Positions 1 through 8,214 of a stretch of 14,222 nt of DNA are shown here, one piece after another. The position numbers and the translations under genes are program-made. Origin of the DNA: Gemmatimonadales bacterium UBA4456 (lineage in GTDB: Bacteria > Gemmatimonadota > Gemmatimonadetes > Longimicrobiales > Gaopeijiaceae); NCBI GenBank assembly GCA_002390225.1, contig DGOW01000046.1, forward strand, positions 21,163 to 35,384, written 5' to 3'. The notes under the pieces are model-generated. The model had not been told where the DNA came from and searched no databases. It was given only the letters and a program-made list of their open reading frames with translations. Each line of letters starts with the position of its first letter. Position 1 is the first letter of the stretch.

Positions 1-426
1 CGCAGAGGAATCCTCGACGGGCCCCATGAACGTCTTGAACATCAGATTAAACAGACGCGGCTCGGTGAACGCGTCCCTTGTGCCGCACGTGGGGCACTGC
101 CCGTCTTCGACCTCCGGCAGGTCAGCCCGGAAGCGACGATGGCAGTTCGTGCACTCGATGAGCGGGTCGGTGAAGCCCTCGACGTGACCGGACGCATCCC
201 ACACCCGTGGGTGCATGAGGATCGCTGCATCGAGCCCCTCGATGTCGTCACGCCGGTGCACCATCGACGACCACCAGCGGTCTTTGATGTTGCGCTTCAG
301 CTCCACGCCGAGCGGGCCGTAGTCCCATACGGAACCCGTTCCACCGTAGATCTCGGAGGACTGGAAGACATACCCACGTCGCTTGGACAGCGACACGAGC
401 TTGTCCATAAGGTCAGCGTTCGACAT
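1..426 (-). CDS. glyQS: Glycyl-tRNA synthetase (alpha2 type), N-terminal part, cut by window edge
   Basis: This is the first 142 codons of a class II aminoacyl-tRNA synthetase that charges tRNA-Gly with glycine in the cytoplasm. It opens MSNADLMDKLVSLSKRRGYV and continues with FQSSEIYGGTGSVWDYGPLG (residues 21-40), the hallmark N-terminus of the homodimeric glycyl enzyme shared by many bacteria, archaea and eukaryotes. It is therefore not the two-subunit GlyQ/GlyS form. A zinc-ribbon-like insertion with Cys92-x2-Cys95 and Cys111-x2-Cys114 follows. The frame is open to base 1, so the catalytic core motifs 2 and 3 and the anticodon-binding domain lie outside the window. The ATG at 426-424 fits the family start; the upstream AAGG is only a weak ribosome binding site. 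It is transcribed divergently from nfuA across 173 bp. Confidence 0.95.
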   Translation of the reverse strand, partial: MSNADLMDKLVSLSKRRGYVFQSSEIYGGTGSVWDYGPLGVELKRNIKDRWWSSMVHRRDDIEGLDAAILMHPRVWDASGHVEGFTDPLIECTNCHRRFRADLPEVEDGQCPTCGTRDAFTEPRLFNLMFKTFMGPVEDSSA

Positions 427-599
427 GAAAAGCCTTGAATCGTCAGGGTTTTCGGCGCTTCCGAAGGACGGGAAAGGTACCGGGCTCGCATGAGGCGATC
501 AACGCCCGGCGGGGCGCCTCGCCCTAGCCGTTCCAGAACCCACGGATCCTCGTCGTGTAGTACATTGAACAGGTCCGCTAACGACTCAATTCGCACAAC
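427..599. other. Divergent intergenic region between glyQS and nfuA
   Basis: These 173 bp must hold the promoters of both divergent genes. I see no convincing -35/-10 pair for either direction. A TTGAGT on the minus strand has no good -10 partner. No riboswitch or T-box-like structure was recognised upstream of the synthetase. Confidence 0.4.
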
Positions 600-1193
600 A
601 TGATCACGTTCACAGATCACGCCACGGACGTTCTCAAGACGTTTCTCGCCGGAGACCCCGAGCCCAGCCAGGCGCTGCGGATCTCCGTCGCTGGTACGAA
701 GACCGCGCCACGCTTCGACCTCACGCTGGTCGAACTCGCCGAGCGGACCGACGATGAGCAGGTCATCAAGGCAAGCGGCTTCGACGTTCTCATGCGGGAA
801 GCGGACACCCAACTCCTCGACGGCGCCACAGTCGACTACGTCGAGCGTGTCAACGAGAGCGGGTTCGAAGTCCGGCCTGCGGAGGGCAAGGTGCCTGATC
901 CGACCGTCAAGCGTGCCGAGGGTGAGCCGACTGGCGAGATCGCCGACGCGGTCCGCGCGGTGCTGGACAGCCAGGTGAACCCGGCGATCGCCGCGCACGG
1001 TGGCCTCATCTCTCTGGTAGACGTCGAGGAGACCGACATCTACGTCGAGATGAGTGGGGGTTGTCAGGGATGTGCCCTCTCGCGTATGACGCTCCGTCAG
1101 GGTGTGGAGCGCATGCTACGTGAGGCCGTACCCGAGCTGACGGCCGTCCACGATGTCACGGATCACTCCTCCGGAGAGAATCCCTACCTCTGA
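600..1193 (+). CDS. nfuA: Fe-S biogenesis protein NfuA
   Basis: This 197-aa protein is an iron-sulfur cluster carrier that passes [4Fe-4S] clusters to target apoproteins in the cytoplasm. Residues 1 to about 95 look like an A-type carrier (HesB/IscA) domain lacking the usual cysteines, as is known for NfuA. Residues 112-197 form the NifU C-terminal domain, with the cluster-binding pair Cys155-x2-Cys158 in the context GGCQGCALS. The ending (VPELTAVHDVTDHSSGENPY) matches the C-terminus of Escherichia coli NfuA closely in pattern, and the length is also usual. The ATG at 600 has no clear Shine-Dalgarno sequence, so a leaderless or weakly initiated message is possible. An exported S51-like gene begins 4 bp downstream, probably co-transcribed by proximity rather than by shared function. 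Confidence 0.93.
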   Translation: MITFTDHATDVLKTFLAGDPEPSQALRISVAGTKTAPRFDLTLVELAERTDDEQVIKASGFDVLMREADTQLLDGATVDYVERVNESGFEVRPAEGKVPDPTVKRAEGEPTGEIADAVRAVLDSQVNPAIAAHGGLISLVDVEETDIYVEMSGGCQGCALSRMTLRQGVERMLREAVPELTAVHDVTDHSSGENPYL

Positions 1194-1197
1194 TGCG

Positions 1198-2199
1198 ATG
1201 AACACACGCGGACTTCGCGCGCTCGTTCTCGGACTGACCGTCGGCCTTTCGGCGGTCAGCAGCGCGGAGGTCGGTGCGCAATCGTGCTCCCAGCCGTGTG
1301 TCGGCCCTCCGCGTGGTGCGATCATCGCCGCCGGAGGGGGTCGCCTCGACCCCGCCATCTACTCACGATTCGTCGAACTCGCGGGTGGAGCCGAGGCAAG
1401 GATCGTTCTGATTCCAACCGCGGGTGCGGAGTAGGGCTCACACGACGGATGGACAGCGATCGAAGAGCTGCGGAAGGCGGGGGCCGTCCATCTCGAAGTA
1501 CTTCACACCCGCTCCGAGAAGGTTGCCGACCTCTCGGCGTTCGCGTCACCGCTGAACGAGGCAACCGGGGTCTGGTTCTCAGGAGGACGACAGTGGCGCC
1601 TCGTTGACGTCTACCTGGAGACCACGACGCACCAACATCTCGAACGCCTTCTCAACCGTGGTGGGATCATCGGTGGAAACTCGGCTGGCGCCTCCGCGCT
1701 GGCGTCGTTTCTGCTGCGTGGTGGAGAGTTCAACGCAGAGATCATCGCAACCGAGCGTGAGAAAGGATTCGGCTTCCTGCGAAACGTCGCTGTGGACCAG
1801 CATTTGCTTGCGCGTGGAAGAGAGAACGAGATGTTCGAGGTCCTTCGCCGAGAACCTCAGCTACTGGGTATCGGACTGAACGAGGGCTCGGCCATCATCG
1901 TCACCGGAGACCTGGCTCGCATCATCGGTGGGCGGGTCGCGATCTACGACATCACCGATCCGGAGTCCCTGATTGCACTGCGCTGGCTCGACCCGGGCGA
2001 GGTCTACGACCTCGGTGCGCGCCGCACCGTGCTGACGGACACCGGTCACCCCCCGGCGCCCGTGCCTGACTCCACTCGGCGCCGTCCGCCGCCCCGCGGT
2101 GGGCTGCCCCAATCGGATCGAGCCCACCGTGCAGGCGTCCTACTGGATTCCGGAGCCTTGAAGCTCTGTCAACAGATGTCTACGCAGGCCTGCGGATGA
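1198..2199 (+). pseudogene. Exported cyanophycinase-like peptidase (family S51), interrupted by in-frame TAG
   Basis: Frame 1 reads as one S51 serine peptidase-like protein, except for a TAG stop at 1432-1434 (codon 79). Before the stop are a signal peptide (residues 1-28, likely cleaved after VGA), the glycine-rich start of the fold (AIIAAGGGRLDPAIYSRFVE) and IPTAGAE. After it the same frame resumes with typical blocks: VWFSGGRQWRL, then GGNSAGASAL with the nucleophile Ser at codon 162, then GFGFLRNVAVDQHLLARGR and LLGIGLNEGSAIIV. Family members cleave beta-aspartyl-arginine (cyanophycin) or related peptides. Near 2047-2052 a run of six C precedes a proline/arginine-rich tail unlike the family. 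Losing one C would give an ending in YWIPEP with a stop at 2159-2161, so a second lesion is possible. If the stop is real, only a 78-aa secreted stub and perhaps a fragment from GTG 1792 would be made. A sequencing error is the alternative. Confidence 0.8.
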
Positions 2200-3567
2200 C
2201 ACCAATTGTCTGTAGCCTAGATCGGCCAGAGCATCGACGACCGCACCTAGCATATCCTCGAGCGCGGCACTGATCTCCGGGGTCACTGCGTGGATCTCCA
2301 GTACCGGATTCGTCGTCGCGGTAGATGCTGGCACAAACCCGATCCCGTCCTCGTTCGCGACAGCGAACTGGTGCATAGCGAGCGACGCATCGACCACCGC
2401 TGCGAATCGGTCCCACGTCGCCCGACGGGCCGGAGCAGCAGCGACGTAACCCGAGTCGGCTCGCTCTCGGATGGCCAAGGCATCGGCGCCTGAAATCCCC
2501 TGAACGGAGAGCTCAGCAAACAGCGCGGCATCGAAGTCGGCGAGGCTGATATCGCGAGCCGCCCCCAGGAGGTCGCTCATGTCGTTCCAGAAGTCTTCGA
2601 CCATACCGTACTGGCTTGCGTTCGCCATATACGATCCACCGGGCCAATCCGTACCCGGCGCATCGACCCGAGTCTGAGCATTCCAGGAAGACACGATGCT
2701 GGAGAAGGAGGCTGCCAAAGCCGCATCGGCCGCGCTCTGCATCTCCGTCATCAATTCCGGGGCCAGGTCCGGGATCATCACGACGGGTGTATCAGGCTCT
2801 CCGAGGGCAGCCAGTCGTTCACTGATAACGGGCCAGGCCGCGTACCCACCGACGCTGAACGCCAATAACCCAACGCCTCCAACCAGCGGACCCGCGAGAT
2901 TGCGCCGTTTCCGATGCTTTGGAGGCGATGGCTTGTCCTTCACGCTCCTTCGGTCGAGCCCCCCGTTCGAACCGGTGTCAGATCCGCCCTCGCCGCCGAA
3001 CTCCATTGAGGTCTCGAGCTCCATCCCATCGCTGAAGGCAGGCACGGGTTCGCCTCCACCCGGGCCGAGGTCGCCGACACCCTCGAGCGACTCGTCCCCG
3101 TCAAGAAGCGTCAGCTCCTCAGTCTCTCCGTCAGTCTCCGCCGGATCCAGGTCCAGATCCGGAAGCGATCCGCCATGCACCTCAGGGGATGCCTCGGCGA
3201 GCGTCAGCCCTTGCGCGTCGCCGAGATCTTCCTCTAACGCCGTGACCGGCTTGAAATCGGATTCGGCCTCCACCCGCTCTGGGGTTTGCTCCACCCCCAT
3301 TGGGTCATCTTCGACCGCGGACGCCGGGGTGGACACAACAGTCGCCGCGGCAACCGGCGACGGGGCGACGAAGCCCTCATCGTCAACAGCCAATCGCCGG
3401 AGTGTGTGGTAGATCTCGTGCGAGTTGGCAGGGGCCCATTGATCGGCCGCCGCATCGTAGAGCTGGCTATCGTCGATGATGGCCCCGAGCTCAATTCGCA
3501 GCGCAAGCGCATCGACGCTCGGGATCGGCACCTCATTGCCATTGGAATCGATGTACGCGAATCGCAT
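2140..3567 (-). CDS. GYF-like domain / single-pass membrane protein of unknown function
   Basis: The product has 475 aa. Residues 1-60 (RFAYIDSNGNEVPIPSVDAL onward, ending with SHEIYHTLRRL) resemble the GYF_2-like domain often placed at the N-terminus of bacterial membrane proteins; this is recognition by pattern and is moderate. Residues 65-205 are acidic, rich in Gly, Pro and Ser, and probably disordered. A basic patch (210-223, KDKPSPPKHRKRRN) precedes one hydrophobic segment at about 224-249, consistent with a cytoplasmic N-terminus. The C-terminal 220 residues, outside the membrane, are mostly helical, low in cysteine, and not recognised. The gene ends in TAG and its 3' end overlaps the 3' end of the convergent S51 relic by 60 bp. 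No clear Shine-Dalgarno sequence precedes the ATG. It stands behind a strong terminator, so it probably has its own promoter in 3568-3653. Confidence 0.8.
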   Translation of the reverse strand: MRFAYIDSNGNEVPIPSVDALALRIELGAIIDDSQLYDAAADQWAPANSHEIYHTLRRLAVDDEGFVAPSPVAAATVVSTPASAVEDDPMGVEQTPERVEAESDFKPVTALEEDLGDAQGLTLAEASPEVHGGSLPDLDLDPAETDGETEELTLLDGDESLEGVGDLGPGGGEPVPAFSDGMELETSMEFGGEGGSDTGSNGGLDRRSVKDKPSPPKHRKRRNLAGPLVGGVGLLAFSVGGYAAWPVISERLAALGEPDTPVVMIPDLAPELMTEMQSAADAALAASFSSIVSSWNAQTRVDAPGTDWPGGSYMANASQYGMVEDFWNDMSDLLGAARDISLADFDAALFAELSVQGISGADALAIRERADSGYVAAAPARRATWDRFAAVVDASLAMHQFAVANEDGIGFVPASTATTNPVLEIHAVTPEISAALEDMLGAVVDALADLGYRQLVSSAGLRRHLLTELQGSGIQ

Positions 3568-3653
3568 GACGGGTCGTCGAGGGGGCGAGAGGGTCGCAGT
3601 GGCCTGACCGCGAAGTCTAAATCGACAGCGGTCTTACTGCGAGACAGAATAAG

Positions 3654-3689
3654 CACGCCCCTCCGAACCGGCGGGCGCGGAGGGGCGTG
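3654..3689 (-). terminator. Hairpin terminator after the amidohydrolase operon
   Basis: There is a perfect 12-bp inverted repeat: CACGCCCCTCCG at 3654-3665 pairs with CGGAGGGGCGTG at 3678-3689 around a 12-nt loop. It begins 25 bp after the stop of the minus-strand amidohydrolase-like gene. Read on the minus strand it is followed by CTTATTCTGTCT, which is T-rich but not a pure T run. It should end the transcript of the two amidohydrolase genes before the GYF-like gene. Confidence 0.8.
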
Positions 3690-3714
3690 TGAACATTTCA
3701 GCGTCAGGGGTCAG

Positions 3715-5043
3715 CTACATCACGACCCGCAGATACTGCATCACCTTCGTCATGTACTTCTCGAAGAAGAACTTTTGGATATCCATCATGTCGATCTCGC
3801 GGCCCTGGATGTAGGACTGCTCGATGTCGCTGGTCATATCCAGCGGCGTTCCGGTTGTGATGAGAAACGTCGCCTGCTTGCCCGGCTCGAGCGATCCGAC
3901 TCGGTCTTCAACCCCCATGAACTCCGCGGCGTTGATGGTCACGGCCTTCAGCGCCTCCTCCTCGGGAAGGCCGAACGCCACGGCGACACCAGCTTCCCAG
4001 GGGAGCCGATTGGTGTACAGCGAGCCGGAACCACCTGAGATGGCGAACCGGACGCCTGCCTCGTGCAGACGGGCAGGCATCGTGTAGGCACCGTCGTACC
4101 CTTCGTACTCGCGTCCCGGTGCCGCCATGGTCGACGTGAGGATCACCGGGATGTCGTTTGCCACGAGGCGATCTGCCAGATGGATGGCGTCCCGACCCCC
4201 TCGGATGACGATCCGGATGTCTTCCTCCAGTGCCCATGTGACCGCATCGCTGATCTGTGAAGCCCCATCTGCCGCAACCATCACCGGAATCTGGCGATCG
4301 AACACTGGAATCATTGCTGCGTAGCGGGAATCGGTTCGCAGTTCCTCCCCGGCGGCTGCTGCATCTCGATACGCGCGAGCCTCGCCGAAGAAGCTCTTGA
4401 GCGACTGAACCTGCTCCTCATACGAGGGCGGCTCCTCCTGCGGGCCCCCAAACCCACCGAAGCCACGAAAGCGACGGGGGTTCGGGTTCGGCCAGTTCAC
4501 GTTCAGTGCCGCCGCGGACTCCATCGACATCTCCTCCCAGCTCCATCCTTCAAGGCTGAGTGCTGAGGACATGCCGGAGATGAGTCCACCACCCGGAGTA
4601 CTGAACGCGACGAGCACGCCTGCAGAGCGGGACGTTCCGATATGTCGGCTCTCGGCGTTCACCGCGACGTCCGCCCGAATGTTCGGGTTGAAGTCCCCGA
4701 TCTCGTTCACGTCGCTCGACACACCCACCGCACCGATCTCGCTGATACCGACGGTGCTGTAGGCATCGATCAGGCCCGGGTAGATGTGCTTACCCAACCC
4801 GTCGACGACCCGGGTCCCTGAGGGGATCTCCAGGTTCGCACCGATCGCGGTGATCAACCCGTCGTTGAAGATGATCGTTCCATTCTCGATGACACCGTTG
4901 GTCACCGTGTGGATCGTAGCGCCCTGGATCGCGATCGCCTCCGACTGAGGCGGCACCGTCATTCGGACCTGCGCGTTGAGCGCCGAGGGCGCGAGAATGA
5001 CCGCAGCCGCGACCACCGTCATTGCATTCTTAAAATTCATCAT
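3715..5043 (-). CDS. Exported amidohydrolase-like protein lacking the metal-binding residues
   Basis: This 442-aa protein has a signal peptide (residues 1-24, ending SALNA). It shows the amidohydrolase superfamily layout of imidazolonepropionase-like enzymes: an N-terminal beta-sandwich (IQGATIHTVTNGVIENGTII), then KHIYPGLIDAYSTVGISEIG (85-104), and a C-terminal return to the sandwich (DRVGSLEPGKQATFLITTGT). Active relatives carry His-x-His after PGLID; here those positions are Tyr95 and Thr97. The usual late Asp strand (HSDN or similar) reads ISGGSG (335-340). Binuclear metal catalysis is therefore unlikely, and a structural, binding or regulatory role is the inference. A Gly/Phe/Pro-rich patch lies at 183-206. 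Its start follows the upstream gene's TAA by 2 bp, so translation is probably coupled and the two products may form a complex. Confidence 0.88.
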   Translation of the reverse strand: MMNFKNAMTVVAAAVILAPSALNAQVRMTVPPQSEAIAIQGATIHTVTNGVIENGTIIFNDGLITAIGANLEIPSGTRVVDGLGKHIYPGLIDAYSTVGISEIGAVGVSSDVNEIGDFNPNIRADVAVNAESRHIGTSRSAGVLVAFSTPGGGLISGMSSALSLEGWSWEEMSMESAAALNVNWPNPNPRRFRGFGGFGGPQEEPPSYEEQVQSLKSFFGEARAYRDAAAAGEELRTDSRYAAMIPVFDRQIPVMVAADGASQISDAVTWALEEDIRIVIRGGRDAIHLADRLVANDIPVILTSTMAAPGREYEGYDGAYTMPARLHEAGVRFAISGGSGSLYTNRLPWEAGVAVAFGLPEEEALKAVTINAAEFMGVEDRVGSLEPGKQATFLITTGTPLDMTSDIEQSYIQGREIDMMDIQKFFFEKYMTKVMQYLRVVM

Positions 5044-5045
5044 GA

Positions 5046-8027
5046 TTACTCGCCCCCTGCGCGGCGACCGTTGCCGTTTCCGTTCTGTGACGCGAGAACC
5101 GCCTGGATCAGACGATTCCGTTCTTCCTGGATCTGCTCACGCAGCACTACGTCTTCTTCGATTGAGAAGTAGCGACGCCCGTCGAGCCATGTCTGTTCCG
5201 CGCGTGTGAACTGCGACAGTGGATTGCCATTCCAAACGACGAAATCGCCATCCTTCCCAGCCTCCAGCGAGCCTACGCGGTCATCGATCGCGATGGCCCG
5301 CGCGGACTGAATTGTCACCGTAGACAACGCCTGCTGCTCCGTCAGCCCGGTACGGAGCAACTTCCCGGCTTCCCAGTTCATGCGCGACGCGATCTCTTGG
5401 TTGTCGGAGTGGAGCGAGGTGGTCACACCCGCCTCCATCAGGATCCGTGCGTTGTAAACCGTGGCGTCATACGCCTCCATCTTGAAGGCTCCCCAGTCAC
5501 TCCACACCACCGCCGCAACGCCCGATTGAGCCAGCTCTGGCGCGATCTTGTACGCTTCGATGCCGTGCTGCAGCGTCTGGACACGGAAGCCGAACTCCTC
5601 GGCTAGCCGCACAAGCGCCAGAAACTCGTCTGCACGGTAGCCGTGCGACGAGATGAGCAACTCCTGGCTCAGGATGTCGAGGATTGCCTCCATCCGCAGG
5701 TCGCGGCGCGGCGGAATCCCCTCCTGGCTCTCTTCCCACCGCTGCCAGTCCCGCTCATAGTCGCGAGCAGCGAGAAAGTGGTCACGGATGATCTCCTGCG
5801 TTCCCATGCGAGTGTCCGGGTACCGGTTCTGGCGCCGCTTGGGGTTCTCACCGAGCGCGAATTTCACCGTGCGCGTCTCGGTGTCCATCTTGATCTCATC
5901 GGGCAGCGCACCCCAGCGCATCTTGACGATGACGTTCTCGCCACCGATCGGGTTCGCCGAACCGTGCTTGATCATTGCGGTCGTGAGACCACCAGCCAGC
6001 TGCCGATACATCCAGATGTTGTTATGAGTGACCACGTCGCCCATCTGGACCTCTGGCACAATCGCGAAGCCCGACTCGTTCACCGAGCTCACACCGGAGT
6101 GGATATGCGGATCGATGAGCCCGGGCGTCACGTGCTTGTCCGTACCGTCAATCTCCACCGCTCCGCCGGGCGCGTTGAGGTTTATTCCGACCTCTGCAAC
6201 GAGCCCGTTCCGAATCAGCACATCGGCGTTCTCCAGTCGGCCCTGAGGCCCCTGCGTCCACACGGTCGCGTTACGGACGATGACCGCGCTGGGCTGCTCG
6301 GGGATCGAGCTGACACCGTACTCCATCATTGGGCGAATGAACGGCAGATCGAGCTCGGGCACGTTCATCGCGACGGCCCCACGCTCCGGACCATCGTACG
6401 CGTCCGTCCGTGACCCACTGAAGGTCGGATCCGCTCCATTCGGGAGGGCGGTCCAACCGAAGAACTCGTCACCCCGGACGGAGCCGGCGAGGAGGGCGAA
6501 GCCCTCGTAGCCGAGCGCCTCGGTGTCGAAGCGTACCTCGAGTCGGCCCGTCTCTGTTACGACGGTCGCCGATGCCAGATCGATCTGGCCTTCCGGGACC
6601 TCGATCGAACCGTTCAGACGATTGAGCGGGCCCTCGAGCGTGAGGACGGCGTCGAAGCCCCACTCGTCGCTCGAGCCGATCCTCCACGTTCCGCGGGGAT
6701 CGATCTGGGCCGGCCGGGTCACACCGTGGACGCGGCCCTGGACCCAGACGTCCCGCACCTCGGCTTCCTCGGTGAACAGATCACCCTCGGAGACCACGAG
6801 ATTCGCAATCTTGCCTTCGGCGATCGTACCGTGGCTCCGCGATAGTCCGAGCCACTGCGCCGGCGTCGTGGTCAAAGCCGCGAGCGCGTCGTCGGCTGAA
6901 AGACCTCGCGCGACTGCGATGCGAAGATTCGGCAGAAAGTCGCCAATCGACGACAACCCGTCCGCGGTGATCGCAAACGGAATACCGGCTCCCGCGAGCT
7001 GTGCCGGGCTCGTGGGCGCGAGGTACCAGTGCCGCAGATCCGCGAGCGTCGCGTTGAGCGCCGCTTCCGGATCTGTGACGTCTGGAGCATCCGGGAAGGC
7101 GAGCGGAATCACGAGGGGCTCGGTGCGCCCTTCCAGCACGTCGATGATCCGATACTCCTGACCACTCCCACGATACCATGCCTGAACTCCGAACTCGGCA
7201 GCGATCTGGTAGGCACGGAGGTACTCCTCTTCACTGCTAGTCTCAAAGACGACCGGCTGCCCACCCTGAACGACGGATTCGAGCGCGCCAAGAGCCTCGC
7301 TCGTTTCCGGCGGAAGGGAGGCCCGCCCGCTCGATTCGTAGGCATCCCATGCGCGGATGTACCAGTCGGCGTCCATGAGCGTCTGCTTCATCAGAGCCGT
7401 GGTGCCCATCGTCGAGTTCGGGTACGACCCGCCCAGCTGGAACGAACGCTGGAAGCCGATCGCCTGGACCATGTCGGGCACGAGGACCCGGTCGCGGACC
7501 CCTGCCTCACCGAGGTTCACGACCGAACCGGTTCCCCGGAAGATGCCCTGTCCCGGCACCACGAGCGCAGTGCCGAACCCCTGCGACCGCAGTGCAGCGC
7601 GGCGTTCCGCGTCATCCTGGAGGTTGGCGGTCGTGCTGAACCATGCCCGGACCTGAGGATTCCAGTGGGTTGGGCCGACGTCTCCGCCTTCCGGCACAGC
7701 GTCCATGCCCAGATCAGCGTGAGCGTCGATGAACCCCGGGTAGACCGTATGACCACTCAGGTCCCAGACCCGGGCGCCAGCGGGTGCATCACCACCCCGC
7801 GAGACGCTCTGGATGATACCGTTGCGGATGACGATGGTGGCATTGTCGAGCACCTCGCCCGGTGCCGTGACTACACGCGCGTTGGTCAGCGCGTGGTAGC
7901 CCGTACCGTTGTCACGTATCCCTTCGACAGGCTGAGTTCGCGTAGCCTGCTGGGCGTTCGCGCCACCCGCGAGCAGAAGCGTGAGGGCCAGTCCGGAGAA
8001 CAGCGTCCGTTGAAGCCGTGGTCTCAT
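5046..8027 (-). CDS. Exported tandem amidohydrolase (degenerate N-module, intact C-module)
   Basis: This 993-aa protein has a signal peptide (1-25, ending GGANA) and two amidohydrolase modules. Module 1 (about 45-437) has YPGFIDAHADLG, giving His103 but Asp105 in place of the second His, and looks catalytically impaired. Residues 441-575 form a beta-rich linker (GTWRIGSSDEWGFDAVLTLE onward). Module 2 (about 580-955) has TPGLIDPHIHSG with His641 and His643, a candidate carboxylated Lys702 (VIVKMRWG), His795 (SSHGYR), His821 (LQHG) and Asp875 (HSDN), so it is probably an active binuclear metal hydrolase. The substrate is unknown; relatives include imidazolonepropionase-like and Xaa-Pro-type dipeptide hydrolases. 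The C-terminal tail is Asn/Gly-rich. The frame stays open upstream to 8315, but the ATG at 8027 has a GGAGG ribosome binding site and directly begins the signal peptide, so it is preferred. It lies in one unit with the downstream amidohydrolase-like gene. Confidence 0.92.
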   Translation of the reverse strand: MRPRLQRTLFSGLALTLLLAGGANAQQATRTQPVEGIRDNGTGYHALTNARVVTAPGEVLDNATIVIRNGIIQSVSRGGDAPAGARVWDLSGHTVYPGFIDAHADLGMDAVPEGGDVGPTHWNPQVRAWFSTTANLQDDAERRAALRSQGFGTALVVPGQGIFRGTGSVVNLGEAGVRDRVLVPDMVQAIGFQRSFQLGGSYPNSTMGTTALMKQTLMDADWYIRAWDAYESSGRASLPPETSEALGALESVVQGGQPVVFETSSEEEYLRAYQIAAEFGVQAWYRGSGQEYRIIDVLEGRTEPLVIPLAFPDAPDVTDPEAALNATLADLRHWYLAPTSPAQLAGAGIPFAITADGLSSIGDFLPNLRIAVARGLSADDALAALTTTPAQWLGLSRSHGTIAEGKIANLVVSEGDLFTEEAEVRDVWVQGRVHGVTRPAQIDPRGTWRIGSSDEWGFDAVLTLEGPLNRLNGSIEVPEGQIDLASATVVTETGRLEVRFDTEALGYEGFALLAGSVRGDEFFGWTALPNGADPTFSGSRTDAYDGPERGAVAMNVPELDLPFIRPMMEYGVSSIPEQPSAVIVRNATVWTQGPQGRLENADVLIRNGLVAEVGINLNAPGGAVEIDGTDKHVTPGLIDPHIHSGVSSVNESGFAIVPEVQMGDVVTHNNIWMYRQLAGGLTTAMIKHGSANPIGGENVIVKMRWGALPDEIKMDTETRTVKFALGENPKRRQNRYPDTRMGTQEIIRDHFLAARDYERDWQRWEESQEGIPPRRDLRMEAILDILSQELLISSHGYRADEFLALVRLAEEFGFRVQTLQHGIEAYKIAPELAQSGVAAVVWSDWGAFKMEAYDATVYNARILMEAGVTTSLHSDNQEIASRMNWEAGKLLRTGLTEQQALSTVTIQSARAIAIDDRVGSLEAGKDGDFVVWNGNPLSQFTRAEQTWLDGRRYFSIEEDVVLREQIQEERNRLIQAVLASQNGNGNGRRAGGE

Positions 8028-8214
8028 GCGGAAAGACCTCCAGTTGAATGAAGCACCGCGACGGAACTCCGGCGCGAGACTCGAATTCGGAATCAAGGGC
8101 GGGAAAATAGGGGGCGTTGGATCGACCTGCCACCACGGATCTGCATAGCTGCCGGATGTCGACGTGTCCGGCTTCACCAGCCAGAGTGGCGAAAGGGAGC
8201 TTCCCAGTCGCGGC
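8028..8214. other. Intergenic region between the HAD gene and the amidohydrolase operon
   Basis: These 187 bp separate two minus-strand transcription units or sub-units. Apart from the ribosome binding site, I see only short palindromes such as CGAATTCG near 8083-8090, and a weak GGGA/TCCC hairpin. No strong terminator or promoter consensus is visible. The two gene pairs may be one transcript or two. Confidence 0.4.
8037..8041 (-). promoter_or_regulatory. Ribosome binding site fixing the start of the tandem amidohydrolase
   Basis: GGAGG on the minus strand lies 9 nt before the ATG at 8027. It decides against the 96-codon upstream extension, which has no signal peptide and no family similarity that I can see. 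Confidence 0.75.

Noticed and set aside
297..998. Long minus-strand open frame (233 codons) over the glyQS start and nfuA
   Set aside because: It lies antisense to nfuA and across the glyQS start, has Arg-rich composition and no family resemblance; it is a shadow of high-GC coding sequence.
2696..3412. Plus-strand open frame of 238 codons rich in Ser and Pro
   Set aside because: It mirrors the acidic linker of the GYF-like gene on the other strand; the low complexity is a by-product.
7029..8051. Plus-strand open frame of 340 codons
   Set aside because: It is antisense to the N-terminal amidohydrolase module, which has clear family motifs; this frame shows none.
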